Positions 1 to 7,375 of a stretch of DNA of 64,000 nt are shown here, piece by piece. Both the position numbers and the translations under genes were made by a program. The DNA is from Trichocoleus sp. FACHB-46. Its GTDB lineage: Bacteria > Cyanobacteriota > Cyanobacteriia > FACHB-46. The notes under the pieces are model-generated. The model was not told the DNA's origin. It saw only the letters and a list, made by a program, of their open reading frames with translations, and searched no databases. Each line of letters begins with the position of its first letter. The stretch's first letter is position 1. The DNA lies in the NCBI RefSeq assembly GCF_014695385.1, contig NZ_JACJOD010000030.1, positions 62,001-126,000 of the forward strand, in the 5' to 3' direction.

Positions 1-289
1 TTTTAGCGGCTGTAAGGCCGACGAGTAGAGCACCCACTAACCCAGGGGCACAAGTAGCGGCAATGCCATCAATCGCAGACCAATCGAGCGACGCTTCCTG
101 AAACGCTTGAGCGATCGCTAGATTAATCATCTCTACATGATGACGGGAGGCAACTTCTGGTACAACGCCGCCATATTGTTGATGAATATCAATCTGAGAA
201 GAAACAATACTACTTAAAACTTGACGATTTTTAACAATCGCGACCGCTGTTTCATCACAACTTGTTTCAAGTGCTAAAACCGTTGCCAT
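1..289 (-). CDS. tsaD: tRNA N6-adenosine threonylcarbamoyltransferase TsaD, N-terminal part
   Basis: The gene reads leftward and is cut by the window edge, so only about the first 96 residues are present. The ATG is the complement of 287-289 and the protein opens [19 protein letters not shown], the signature start of the TsaD/Kae1/Qri7 ASKHA-fold family. A histidine motif follows further in (ASRHHVEMI), of the type that binds the active-site metal in this family. TsaD transfers the threonylcarbamoyl group to A37 of ANN-decoding tRNAs, together with TsaB and TsaE. It is divergent from psaF, and the two share the 290-456 promoter region. Confidence 0.93.
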   Translation of the reverse strand, partial: MATVLALETSCDETAVAIVKNRQVLSSIVSSQIDIHQQYGGVVPEVASRHHVEMINLAIAQAFQEASLDWSAIDGIAATCAPGLVGALLVGLTAAK

Positions 290-391
290 TCGCTGGTAAT
301 TTTTTGAATGAATGAGCTACTTCTAGTAACTTAAAACTTTACTGGGTCTACTCGGAAGAGTATGATTGCTTCCAAGTTCAGCAAACTTTCC

Positions 392-419
392 TGTACAAAT
401 AGCGTAATCTTTTTGTACA
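392..419. promoter_or_regulatory. Paired TGTACA motifs upstream of psaF
   Basis: TGTACAAA (392-399) and TTTGTACA (412-419) form an 8-bp inverted repeat with a 12-bp spacer. The two TGTACA cores are 22 bp apart, close to two helical turns. The site ends 37 bp before the psaF ATG. This could be an operator for a light-responsive regulator or an RNA hairpin in the leader. It does not match the NtcA spacing (GTA-N8-TAC), and the regulator is unknown. Confidence 0.35.
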
Positions 420-456
420 ACAAACTTTGAGTTTTGTAACAAAAGGAAATGATTCC

Positions 457-1005
457 ATGCAACGACTGTTTGCTTTAGTTCTCATTGTTTGCCTCTGGCT
501 AGGCATGGCCCCCCCTGCCTCAGCAGATGTAGCTGGGTTAGTTCCCTGCGGTGAGACTCCTGCTTTTCAGCAACGTCTAAATAACACTGTGAGAAGCCAA
601 GAGGCTCGCTTACAAAAATATGATCCCAACAGCGATTCTGCTGCAATTATCAAAGGCAGAATTGATCGGGCTCGGGAACGGTTTGCACGCTATGAAGGGA
701 TGCTTTGCGGCCCTGAAGGTCTGCCCCGTTTAATCACCGATGGTCGCCCTAGCCACTGGGGTGATTTCCAATATCCTGGGCTGCTTTTCTTGTATCTAGC
801 TGGCTGGTTAGGTTGGTCTGGCCGTAGCTATATCAGGACTGTGAAAAAGAGCGAATATCCAGAATACAGCGAAATTCAAATCAATGTACCTCTGGCGATT
901 CAATGCTTTATTGGTGGGTTGCTGTGGCCTTTGGCAGCAATAAAAGAATTGATCAGCGGAGAGCTAGTTGAAAAAGAGGAAAACATCCCTGTTTCTCCTC
1001 GTTAA
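457..1005 (+). CDS. psaF: Photosystem I subunit III (PsaF)
   Basis: PsaF is the luminal/transmembrane photosystem I subunit next to the plastocyanin/cytochrome c6 docking side. The 182-residue protein starts with a cleavable signal peptide (MQRLFALVLIVCLWLGMAPPA, cleavage near ASA-DVAGL). The mature sequence DVAGLVPCGETPAFQQR is typical of PsaF, with a conserved Cys pair (VPCGE and GMLCGPEGLPRL) and a transmembrane segment near YPGLLFLYLAGWLGW. I chose ATG 457 because AAGGAA (443-448) lies 8 nt upstream; an in-frame TTG at 427 would spoil the signal peptide. It is followed by psaJ and psaL, and tsaD is divergent upstream. Confidence 0.96.
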   Translation: MQRLFALVLIVCLWLGMAPPASADVAGLVPCGETPAFQQRLNNTVRSQEARLQKYDPNSDSAAIIKGRIDRARERFARYEGMLCGPEGLPRLITDGRPSHWGDFQYPGLLFLYLAGWLGWSGRSYIRTVKKSEYPEYSEIQINVPLAIQCFIGGLLWPLAAIKELISGELVEKEENIPVSPR

Positions 1006-1014
1006 AACAGTCCT

Positions 1015-1038
1015 CTAAACTCCATTGCAAGAGTTTAG
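1015..1038 (+). promoter_or_regulatory. Hairpin between psaF and psaJ
   Basis: CTAAACTC (1015-1022) pairs with GAGTTTAG (1031-1038) over an 8-nt loop, just after the psaF stop. A run of T-rich sequence follows only later, so it looks more like an mRNA stability or processing element, or a leaky attenuator, than a full terminator. It lies within the likely psaF-psaJ transcript. Confidence 0.4.
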
Positions 1039-1100
1039 GTGATTCTCTCTTCGTTTTCATTTTCGTAATTTCTCCTTTAGCTTGTTCTTAGGAGTTTGGT

Positions 1101-1226
1101 ATGAACGATTTTGTCAAGTATCTGTCTAATGCTCCTGTGTTAGCAGTGTTGTTTGTGAGTGGTGCCCTGACAGCGTTTATTCTGATCAATAAAACGTTTC
1201 CAGACGGTCTTTTTCTGTCTCCTTAG
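1101..1226 (+). CDS. psaJ: Photosystem I subunit IX (PsaJ)
   Basis: A 41-residue single-span membrane protein, MNDFVKYLSNAPVLAVLFVS and onward to a C-terminal KTFPDGLFLSP. This is the usual size and pattern of PsaJ: an N-terminal stromal stretch, one hydrophobic helix (about residues 11-30) and a conserved FP-D-LF end. PsaJ stabilises PsaF in the photosystem I complex. TAGGAG (1089-1094) lies 6 nt before the ATG. It sits 95 bp downstream of psaF and is almost certainly co-transcribed with it. Confidence 0.95.
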   Translation: MNDFVKYLSNAPVLAVLFVSGALTAFILINKTFPDGLFLSP

Positions 1227-1317
1227 GCTACACTAAGAATTTCTTTTTCCTAGAATTCTTACTTTGCTAAAGTTAGCCAGCCTTGGTTCTAGAAAGATCA
1301 AGGTTTTTAACTTGAGA

Positions 1318-1349
1318 AACTCGCGATCGCCCTTTTGAAATCGCGAGTT
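1318..1349 (+). terminator. Hairpin after psaJ, terminator-like
   Basis: AACTCGCGAT (1318-1327) pairs perfectly with ATCGCGAGTT (1340-1349) over a 12-nt loop that contains the end of a HIP1 octamer. Only a short T stretch follows, so this may be a partial terminator that separates psaFJ from the psaL transcript. Confidence 0.45.
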
Positions 1350-1400
1350 TCCTAGCCGAACCAATGGTGACCGAAGTGTAAAATTAATTTTTTTTAAGTG

Positions 1401-1435
1401 CACTTTGGTCCCAGGAGTGAGAATAAATTTCTCAC
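1401..1435 (+). promoter_or_regulatory. psaL leader hairpin and possible small-RNA target
   Basis: In the 248-bp psaJ-psaL gap, GTGAGAA (1417-1423) pairs with TTCTCAC (1429-1435). Just upstream is CACTTTGG (1401-1408). Both CACTTTGG and TTCTCAC are exactly complementary to neighbouring parts of the candidate small RNA at 5.2 kb (CCAAAGTG 5265-5272, GTGAGAA 5270-5276). A TAAAAT-like -10 hexamer lies at 1379-1384, which would place both elements in the 5' UTR. Chance matches of 7-8 nt cannot be excluded. Confidence 0.35.
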
Positions 1436-1474
1436 CTAAAATAGGGCTACAACGTTATTAACTAAAAGAGCAAT

Positions 1475-1996
1475 ATGGTACCCGTAGACGCGATAGATAG
1501 ATCAAAAGATCGCTTAGGCGATCCGAGAAACCGGGAAGTCGTTCGTCCAGCAGGCGGCGACCCTCAAACTGGTAATTTGGAAACCCCAATTAACGCCTCA
1601 GGTTTCACAGAAGCTTTCATTAATAACCTACCTGCTTATCGCCGTGGTCTTTCTCCATTACGGCGTGGTCTAGAAGTGGGGATGGCTCATGGTTACTGGC
1701 TCATTGGCCCCTTTGCCAAGCTAGGCCCCTTGAGAGATACAGATGTGGCAAACTTAGCTGGTTTGCTGTCCACAGTTGGCTTAGTTGTTATCTCAACTAT
1801 TGCCCTATCCTTGTACGCAAACAGCTGCCCTCCTGATCCAACCAAAACCATTACTACTCCAAATCCTCCAGCGGCTTTGACTACCGCAGAAGGATGGAAT
1901 GAGTATGCTAGTGGCTTCCTAATTGGTGGAATTGGCGGAGCAGCTTTTGCTTACGCCTTACTCGCCAATATCCAGCTGCTACAAAATCTGTTCTAG
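1475..1996 (+). CDS. psaL: Photosystem I subunit XI (PsaL)
   Basis: PsaL is the membrane subunit at the centre of photosystem I oligomers. The 173-residue protein has the conserved NLETPINASGFTEAFINNLP near residue 35, RRGLEVGMAHGYWLIGPF (chlorophyll-ligand region), and two clear hydrophobic helices (VANLAGLLSTVGLVVISTIA and the C-terminal GFLIGGIGGAAFAYALLANI). The loop between helices is proline-rich (CPPDPTK, TPNPPAA). The ATG at 1475 has no strong ribosome binding site. Placement after psaF-psaJ, with no psaI found nearby, is the order associated with lineages that make tetrameric rather than trimeric photosystem I. Confidence 0.96.
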   Translation: MVPVDAIDRSKDRLGDPRNREVVRPAGGDPQTGNLETPINASGFTEAFINNLPAYRRGLSPLRRGLEVGMAHGYWLIGPFAKLGPLRDTDVANLAGLLSTVGLVVISTIALSLYANSCPPDPTKTITTPNPPAALTTAEGWNEYASGFLIGGIGGAAFAYALLANIQLLQNLF

Positions 1997-2029
1997 TAAT
2001 TCTTGACCAGAATCTAGAATTATTTCTGA

Positions 2030-2124
2030 GGCAGTCAATCGTTCACTTTTAGTCTCTAAAGTTGCCAGCTTGATAATTTACTTCACTGGTACCTTTAGTA
2101 GGAATGGAAGTGTGATTGACTGCC
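2030..2124. repeat. Long-spaced 11-bp inverted repeat downstream of psaL
   Basis: GGCAGTCAATC (2030-2040) and GATTGACTGCC (2114-2124) are perfect reverse complements separated by 73 bp, and the right arm is followed by TTAATTT. It lies between the convergent psaL and gmk genes. It may close a structured 3' UTR or act as a terminator. Confidence 0.4.
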
Positions 2125-2148
2125 TTAATTTATGGCTTTAACTGCAAG

Positions 2149-2721
2149 CTAGGCGCTATAGCAGTGAACGGGGGCAAGCAAAGCCGCCTCAATCTCAGTT
2201 AAAGCTTTTTCAAAATCGTCGTTGATGATTTGAATATCGAACTCGCTGGCGGCGTCGATTTCGGCTCGTGCCCTCTGCAACCGTCGAGCGATCGCGTCTT
2301 CCGAGTCTTGCCCGCGATTACGAATGCGAAACTCTAGTTCATTCAAAGAAGGTGGCAGGATAAAGATGCGAAAGGCAGTCGGAAAGGTTTGCCGAACTTG
2401 TCTAGCTCCTTCCAGCTCGATTTCTAAAATCACGCACTTGCCTTGCTGAACTTGTTGCTCTACAGCTAGGCGGGGCGTGCCATAATAATTTCCCGCAAAC
2501 TCTGCCCACTCTAAGAGTTCACCACCAGCGACCATGCGCTCAAATTCGGTGCGATTCACAAAGTAGTAATGCTGCCCATCCACTTCACCAGGACGGGGAG
2601 CACGAGTCGTGACTGAAATAGAAACATAAAGATCTGGATGGCGTTGTAGAAGAGATCGCAGTAAGGTGCCTTTTCCAACTCCACTCGGCCCAGTCAATAC
2701 AACCAACTTGCCTGCTTGCAT
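2149..2721 (-). CDS. gmk: Guanylate kinase
   Basis: GMP + ATP gives GDP + ADP in purine nucleotide metabolism. The 190-residue protein has the P-loop [14 protein letters not shown] near its N-terminus, the GMP-binding motif [20 protein letters not shown] and [13 protein letters not shown], and ends with the usual helical [10 protein letters not shown] region. I place the start at the ATG complementary to 2719-2721 ([14 protein letters not shown]), which gives the normal family length; the frame is open upstream to a TTG at 2793. It lies downstream of the RemA-family gene on the same strand, a conserved pairing. Confidence 0.95.
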   Translation of the reverse strand: MQAGKLVVLTGPSGVGKGTLLRSLLQRHPDLYVSISVTTRAPRPGEVDGQHYYFVNRTEFERMVAGGELLEWAEFAGNYYGTPRLAVEQQVQQGKCVILEIELEGARQVRQTFPTAFRIFILPPSLNELEFRIRNRGQDSEDAIARRLQRARAEIDAASEFDIQIINDDFEKALTEIEAALLAPVHCYSA

Positions 2722-2842
2722 GCTCCTACTACCCGTTCGACTTACGTTGCTTAAACCTCTTAGGGTAGCACTATCTATAGGCGATCGATTCAACGGTTTG
2801 AGCCGCAGGGATTAGGATTGTAGCGGGAGCTTGACATGCTTG

Positions 2843-3109
2843 CTATTCGTCGTTGCCCGCTCCGTCTTTACTGACAATGAAGCGGTTGGCAACAGTCTCA
2901 GGCTGAATGGCAGAAAGGATAATATGGCCTGAATCGGTGATGATGACCGCTCTGGTGCGCCGGCCATAGGTTGCGTCAATCAGTTGCCCCCGGTCTCTAG
3001 CATCCGTAATGATTCGTTTGATGGGTGCGGACTCTGGGCTGACAATGGCAACCACTCGGTTGGCAGACACAATATTGCCAAAACCGATATTGATCAGCTT
3101 AATATCCAT
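2843..3109 (-). CDS. RemA-family (DUF370) regulatory protein
   Basis: The 88-residue protein opens [20 protein letters not shown] and contains [19 protein letters not shown] and [20 protein letters not shown], the diagnostic blocks of the DUF370/RemA family. In Bacillus subtilis RemA is a DNA-binding activator of biofilm matrix genes, and its gene also sits next to gmk. The role in cyanobacteria is not established. It is probably co-transcribed with gmk and is divergent from the RqcH gene; the 3110-3344 gap holds both promoters. Confidence 0.9.
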   Translation of the reverse strand: MDIKLINIGFGNIVSANRVVAIVSPESAPIKRIITDARDRGQLIDATYGRRTRAVIITDSGHIILSAIQPETVANRFIVSKDGAGNDE

Positions 3110-3344
3110 ACTGAACGGCGGCTTGACCGCGTGAGGGGTTCATAAGTATTTAATTTCAATGGTATCCACAAAAATTTGGACTAACAAGGCTAAAATTCGC
3201 AGCATAACAGAGTTTTTTAGCTTGCTATGAAGCTTTCTATCTTTGGGTATAGATCTGACTCACTAATCCCTTAGCTCGGTGATCGATCCGGTGCAATTAG
3301 CGTTAGACTGGGCAGCGATCCTGTGACTTGTACGATTTCTCACT

Positions 3345-5099
3345 TTGCAACCTGTTGACTTTACTACGCTAACTGCTGCCTGCTGTGAACTTCGAGCTGA
3401 TTGGCTGCCATCCCGACTGGAGCAGGTCTATCAGCGCGATCGCTTTACCCTTGCCATTGCCTTGCGAACTCTGAAGCACCGGAGTTGGCTAACTATTTCC
3501 TGGCACCCGCAAGCCGCTCGGCTTTGTATTGGCGATCCACCCCCTCGCACTCCTGACACCTTTACCTTTAGCCAGCAACTCCAACATCAACTGGGCGGCT
3601 TGGCCCTAGTTGCCATTGAGGCGATCGCCCCTTGGGAGCGGGCTTTGGATTTGCAGTTTGCTCGACGACCTGGAGACCCTCCGTTGTGGCACTTGTATGT
3701 CGAAATCATGGGCAAGTACAGCAATGTGATTTTGGCGAACCAGGAGAACTTGATTGTCACAGCGGCTCATCAGGTTAGTGCCCAGCAATCTAGCGTTCGC
3801 CCGATTCTGACCGGACAACCTTATGAGTTACCGCCTGCTCTTACCGATCCCGCTCCCAGTTTAAGTGAGTCTTATGAGCGCTGGCGAGAACGGATTAGCT
3901 TAGTGCCTGGGGCTTTACGCCGTACCTTAATCAAGAATTATCGTGGCTTAAGCTCAGCCTTAGTGTTGTCAATGTTGCAGGCCATCGAACTTGACCCAGA
4001 GCAATCAACAGAGGAGCTAAGCGAGTCAGAGTGGCAGCGGTTGTTTGCAACTTGGCAAACTTGGTTGCGATCGCTAGAACGTTGTGAACTGAATCCAGGC
4101 TGGACTCAGCAGGGATATACCGTTTTGGGCTGGGGCAAAACGCAAGCGGTAGAGAGCGTACAAATCTTGCTCAACCAATACTACACCGCACAACTGAATC
4201 GCCAAGAGTTTGTGCAACTCCACCATCAATTGACCCAAAAAGTCAATAATGTTTTGGCGAAAGTGCGCCTCAAGGCTGACTTGTTTCGGCAGCGCTTAGC
4301 CCAATCGGACCAGGCCGATCAATACCGGGAGCAAGCAGACTTGTTGATGGCCCATTTGCAAGAGTGGCAACCCGGAATGAAAGTCATGACCCTGGCAGAT
4401 TTCCATACTGAGCAACCTGTAGCGATCGCCCTTGATCCAGAAAAAAATGCGGTACAGAATGCTCAGTCTCTCTACAAAAAACACCAGAAACTCAAGCGAG
4501 CCCGTCTGGCAGTAGAGCCATTGCTGGCCGAGGTGCAAGTGGAAGTGGATTATCTGGAGCAAGTAGAAGCGGCCTTAGTGCAAATGGCTAGCTACCAAGC
4601 GCCCGCAGACCTAATCACTTTAGAAGAAATTCGCGATGAGTTGATTCAGCAGCAATATTTGGAGTCGCTGGAGTATCGCAGCCGCCCGGAGAGCAAAGCT
4701 AGTACAGAATTTTACCGCTTTCAAACGCCGAGCGGGTTTGAGCTGCTGATCGGTCGCAACAATCGCCAAAACGATCAGTTAACCTTCCGACTCGCGGGCG
4801 ATTATGACCTGTGGTTTCACACCCAAGAAATTCCCGGCAGCCATGTCCTCTTGCGTCTAGATCCAGGAAAAGTGCCAGAAAAATCAGACCTGGAATTTAC
4901 GGCTGACTTAGCTGCCTATTACAGTCGTGCCCGTCAGAGTGAGCAAGTTCCTGTGGTTTACACCGAGCCAAAACATGTCTATAAGCCCAAGGGGGCAAAG
5001 CCAGGAATGGCGATTTATAAGCAAGAGCAAGTAATTTGGGGGCAGCCTCAGCGAGCCTGTCTCTATTTATCTGCGTCGAATGAATTAAGTAGGCAATGA
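3345..5099 (+). CDS. rqcH: NFACT-family protein, RqcH homologue
   Basis: A 584-residue protein of the Rqc2/FpbA/NFACT family. The N-terminal NFACT-N domain begins MQPVDFTTLTAACCELRADW; a central helical/coiled-coil part covers about residues 280-430 (QKVNNVLAKVRLKADLFRQ, KKHQKLKRARLAVEPLL). The C-terminal NFACT-R domain has GFELLIGRNNRQNDQLTFR and DYDLWFHTQEIPGSHV. In bacteria RqcH binds stalled 50S subunits and adds C-terminal alanine tails. The start is a TTG at 3345, chosen because homologues begin with MQPVD. The gene ends 105 bp before a separate small-RNA promoter. Confidence 0.92.
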   Translation: MQPVDFTTLTAACCELRADWLPSRLEQVYQRDRFTLAIALRTLKHRSWLTISWHPQAARLCIGDPPPRTPDTFTFSQQLQHQLGGLALVAIEAIAPWERALDLQFARRPGDPPLWHLYVEIMGKYSNVILANQENLIVTAAHQVSAQQSSVRPILTGQPYELPPALTDPAPSLSESYERWRERISLVPGALRRTLIKNYRGLSSALVLSMLQAIELDPEQSTEELSESEWQRLFATWQTWLRSLERCELNPGWTQQGYTVLGWGKTQAVESVQILLNQYYTAQLNRQEFVQLHHQLTQKVNNVLAKVRLKADLFRQRLAQSDQADQYREQADLLMAHLQEWQPGMKVMTLADFHTEQPVAIALDPEKNAVQNAQSLYKKHQKLKRARLAVEPLLAEVQVEVDYLEQVEAALVQMASYQAPADLITLEEIRDELIQQQYLESLEYRSRPESKASTEFYRFQTPSGFELLIGRNNRQNDQLTFRLAGDYDLWFHTQEIPGSHVLLRLDPGKVPEKSDLEFTADLAAYYSRARQSEQVPVVYTEPKHVYKPKGAKPGMAIYKQEQVIWGQPQRACLYLSASNELSRQ

Positions 5100-5190
5100 A
5101 TGGTAATATATCATCCTGCTTTAGCGCACGAATGATGCAGATGCTCAAAAACTGCTGTAAACATTCATGACGAAAAGTTTGTGTATCTTG

Positions 5191-5197
5191 TTACAAT
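5191..5197 (+). promoter_or_regulatory. Extended -10 promoter for the small RNA
   Basis: TACAAT (5192-5197) is preceded by TG at the extended -10 position (TG-T-TACAAT), and it ends about 7 bp before the G-rich start of the structured RNA. No convincing -35 hexamer is seen. This placement predicts a 5' end near 5204. Confidence 0.45.
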
Positions 5198-5203
5198 ACT
5201 TTC

Positions 5204-5328
5204 GGAGTAGGGAACAATAACCCTATACCCGCTGCAAGTGTGGGAACGCGCAGCTTGGGTTCCTCCAAAGTGAGAAGACAACGTCATTAAAAATTAATAG
5301 TAGCCAGCTATGGGAGCTGGCTTTTTTT
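5204..5328 (+). ncRNA. Candidate trans-acting small RNA, about 125 nt
   Basis: Three hairpins follow the promoter. Hairpin 1 is TAGGG (5208-5212) with CCCTA (5221-5225). Hairpin 2 is ACCC-GCTGC-(AA)-GTGT (5227-5241), loop GGGA, then ACGC-GCAGC-(TT)-GGGT (5246-5260). Hairpin 3 is the intrinsic terminator at 5302-5322. Between hairpins 2 and 3 lies an apparently unpaired tract with CCTCC (5262-5266), an anti-Shine-Dalgarno-like core, then AAAGTGAGAAG. This is the layout of a cyanobacterial trans-acting small RNA. It lacks the Yfr1 core (ACTCCTCACAC). A PsrR1-like identity is a guess based on length, layout and possible pairing with psaL. It could alternatively be a leader attenuator for the downstream oxygenase. 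Confidence 0.6.
5302..5328 (+). terminator. Strong intrinsic terminator
   Basis: AGCCAGCT (5302-5309), loop ATGGG, AGCTGGCT (5315-5322), then a run of seven T's (5322-5328). This is the clearest Rho-independent terminator in the left third of the window. It ends the candidate small RNA and would also stop read-through from the RqcH gene. Confidence 0.85.
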
Positions 5329-5401
5329 GTGCCTAATGTTGGCGGATTTGGTGCCGTACAGGTTAATAGTTTCTGTAGAACTTAAGTTACAGCAGGGATG
5401 T

Positions 5402-6277
5402 ATGAAGCGCTACCAAAATCTACATCAAATTCACCAACTAGACCCTATACAAGATCATCAGGAAATTTGCCGCCTCATGGCAGGCTACGAATTTCCGTGG
5501 GATATTAATCGAGCTCTAGAAATTGCGCTGTTTCGGACGTTTTGTGTGCCAAGTATTTCAGCCCTGCTCGACAAAACTGGAGAGTTTCATCAGCGCCCGC
5601 AAAAACGTTATGACGATACAGCTCTAACTGTGGCTGAAATTTTGAAGTGGGGGTATGACAGCGATCGCGGGCAAGAAGTCATTCGCCGCATGAATCACAT
5701 GCATGGGCACTTTCAGATCAGCAACGCCGATTTCTTGTATGTGCTTTCCACATTCATCTATGAGCCTGTACGTTGGCTCGACCGTTTCGGCTGGCGACCT
5801 ATGTCTGAGAACGAACGCTTGGCTTCCTTCTATTTCTGGCAGGCCGTGGGTCAGCGAATGCAGATTCAAAATATTCCTGACACCTACGAAGCCTTTGAGC
5901 GCTACAACGTGGAATATGAGCAACAGCACTTCCGTTACGCCCAAACGAATCGTTTGGTGGGTGACTCCACGCAAAACTTGATGCTGAGTTGGTTTCCATG
6001 CTGGTTGCGCCCTTTAGTTAGGCCAAGCGTCCACAGCTTCCTAGATGACCGGATGCTAGAAGCTTATGGATTCACCGCTCCACCTGCTTTCCTGCGACAA
6101 GCGATCGCCTACAGCTTGAGATTGAGAGGCCGAGTTCTCGGCTGGTTGCCACCCCGGAAACAACCAAAGTTCTACACCGATGCTGATCACCGGAGCTATC
6201 CCAACGGTTATCAGCTCACGCAGCTTGGCCCGCCGCGGATGCTAGAGTCACTCAATCAGGGTACGAAGCCTGAGTAG
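5402..6277 (+). CDS. MpaB/Lcp-type oxygenase family protein (DUF2236-like)
   Basis: A 291-residue protein with the helical fold signature of the MpaB/latex-clearing-protein family: RRMNHMHGHFQISNADFLYV near residue 95 (histidines likely to bind haem), then FIYEPVRWLDRFGWRPMSENE and the tyrosine/glutamate-rich RYNVEYEQQHF. Fungal MpaB and bacterial Lcp are haem-containing oxygenases; the substrate of the cyanobacterial members is not known. I chose ATG 5402; the reading frame is open upstream through the terminator at 5.3 kb, which would be implausible as coding sequence. The gene is monocistronic and convergent with the MetF-type gene. Confidence 0.75.
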   Translation: MKRYQNLHQIHQLDPIQDHQEICRLMAGYEFPWDINRALEIALFRTFCVPSISALLDKTGEFHQRPQKRYDDTALTVAEILKWGYDSDRGQEVIRRMNHMHGHFQISNADFLYVLSTFIYEPVRWLDRFGWRPMSENERLASFYFWQAVGQRMQIQNIPDTYEAFERYNVEYEQQHFRYAQTNRLVGDSTQNLMLSWFPCWLRPLVRPSVHSFLDDRMLEAYGFTAPPAFLRQAIAYSLRLRGRVLGWLPPRKQPKFYTDADHRSYPNGYQLTQLGPPRMLESLNQGTKPE

Positions 6278-6321
6278 GCTTGTTGGCATAAGCCTTGGTG
6301 AGCTAAGTTGAGCGATCGCCC

Positions 6322-7299
6322 TTAGCTTCCCGCAGCTTGAAAGGCAGGAGCGGCTTGCGTGATGGGCGGAATCCCAGCTAAATCGAGAATTTGGGGAATT
6401 AAGTCTTCTCGGCGCACAGCCATCATATGTACGCCTTGGCAAAGTTCTTTTGCTAACTTGACTTGCTCAGCCGCGATCGTAATGCCTTCTTGTAGGGGAT
6501 CAGCGGCTCGCTCTAGACGCTGAATGATCTCATCTGGGATGGAAACGCCTGGTACATTGCGGTTAATGAATTGAGCGTTTTTAGCTGACTTAAGCAGAAA
6601 AATTCCTGCTAAAACGGGCTTATTGCTGCCTACTGCAATCTGGGTCATGAACTTTTCTAGCCGCTCAAAGTCGCAGATTAACTGACTTTGAAAAAATTGC
6701 GCCCCAGCCGCTAACTTACGATCAAAGCGACGCTGCAAACCTGACCAGCTATTGAGTTGCGGATCAACCGCCGCACCCACCAGCAGATCGGTGGGACCAT
6801 CAGGCATCAATTTATCGTTGCAGTCGAAGCCTTGATTCAACTTGAAGATGAGTTGCAGCAGCCGTACCGACTCTAAATCAAATACGGCACGGGCATCCGG
6901 GTGATCGCCCGCTTTGACGGGGTCTCCGGTTAAAGCCAAAATATTACGAACGCCTAAGGCATGGGCTCCCATCAAATCAGCTTGTAAGCCAATGCGGTTG
7001 CGATCGCGGCAAGCCACCTGACAAATTGGCTCAATGCCGTGCTGAAGCAGAATAATGGACGCTGCCAAGGAACTCATACGAAGCACAGCTCGACTGCCAT
7101 CGGTAATGTTGACGGCATGGACTCGATCTTTGAGCAGTAGGGCCATTTGCAGCATGTGAGCCGCATTGCCACCTTTGGGCGGGGCCACTTCAGCGGTCAC
7201 TAAAAATTCACCTGACTGAAGCGCATTGCGGAAGCAAGAAGGAGATGGAAATAGAGATGAATTAAGCATCGCGAGATTGTTTTGACCGTTATCCATCAC
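6322..7299 (-). CDS. metF: Methylenetetrahydrofolate reductase family protein
   Basis: The family uses FAD to reduce 5,10-methylene-THF to 5-methyl-THF for methionine synthesis. Visible blocks are GEFLVTAEVAPPKGGN (the Glu-containing beta-1 motif), VHAVNITDGSRAVLRMS, HALGVRNILALTGDPVKAGD (the typical LTGDP block) and FFQSQLICDFERLEKFM. The length of about 325 residues fits a single TIM-barrel enzyme without the eukaryotic regulatory domain. Start codons at 7299, 7296 and 7269 are all possible. It follows trpS on the same strand with a 76-bp gap, so co-transcription is possible. Homologues of this subtype are often annotated only as MTHFR-like, so the exact reaction is inferred. Confidence 0.82.
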   Translation of the reverse strand: MMDNGQNNLAMLNSSLFPSPSCFRNALQSGEFLVTAEVAPPKGGNAAHMLQMALLLKDRVHAVNITDGSRAVLRMSSLAASIILLQHGIEPICQVACRDRNRIGLQADLMGAHALGVRNILALTGDPVKAGDHPDARAVFDLESVRLLQLIFKLNQGFDCNDKLMPDGPTDLLVGAAVDPQLNSWSGLQRRFDRKLAAGAQFFQSQLICDFERLEKFMTQIAVGSNKPVLAGIFLLKSAKNAQFINRNVPGVSIPDEIIQRLERAADPLQEGITIAAEQVKLAKELCQGVHMMAVRREDLIPQILDLAGIPPITQAAPAFQAAGS

Positions 7300-7375
7300 C
7301 TAATTAACCTCACCATCATCACTTCATCTTGCATTCCGTACTCCTGCTAAGCTAATGAGCTGTTGAGTATCCCGG

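Noticed and set aside
1227-2148. psaI next to psaL
   Set aside because: No short single-helix PsaI-like frame was found before or after psaL.
5204-5328. Yfr1, 6S RNA or SRP RNA identity for the small RNA
   Set aside because: The Yfr1 core ACTCCTCACAC, the long bubble of 6S RNA and the SRP GGAAG-type loop are all absent.
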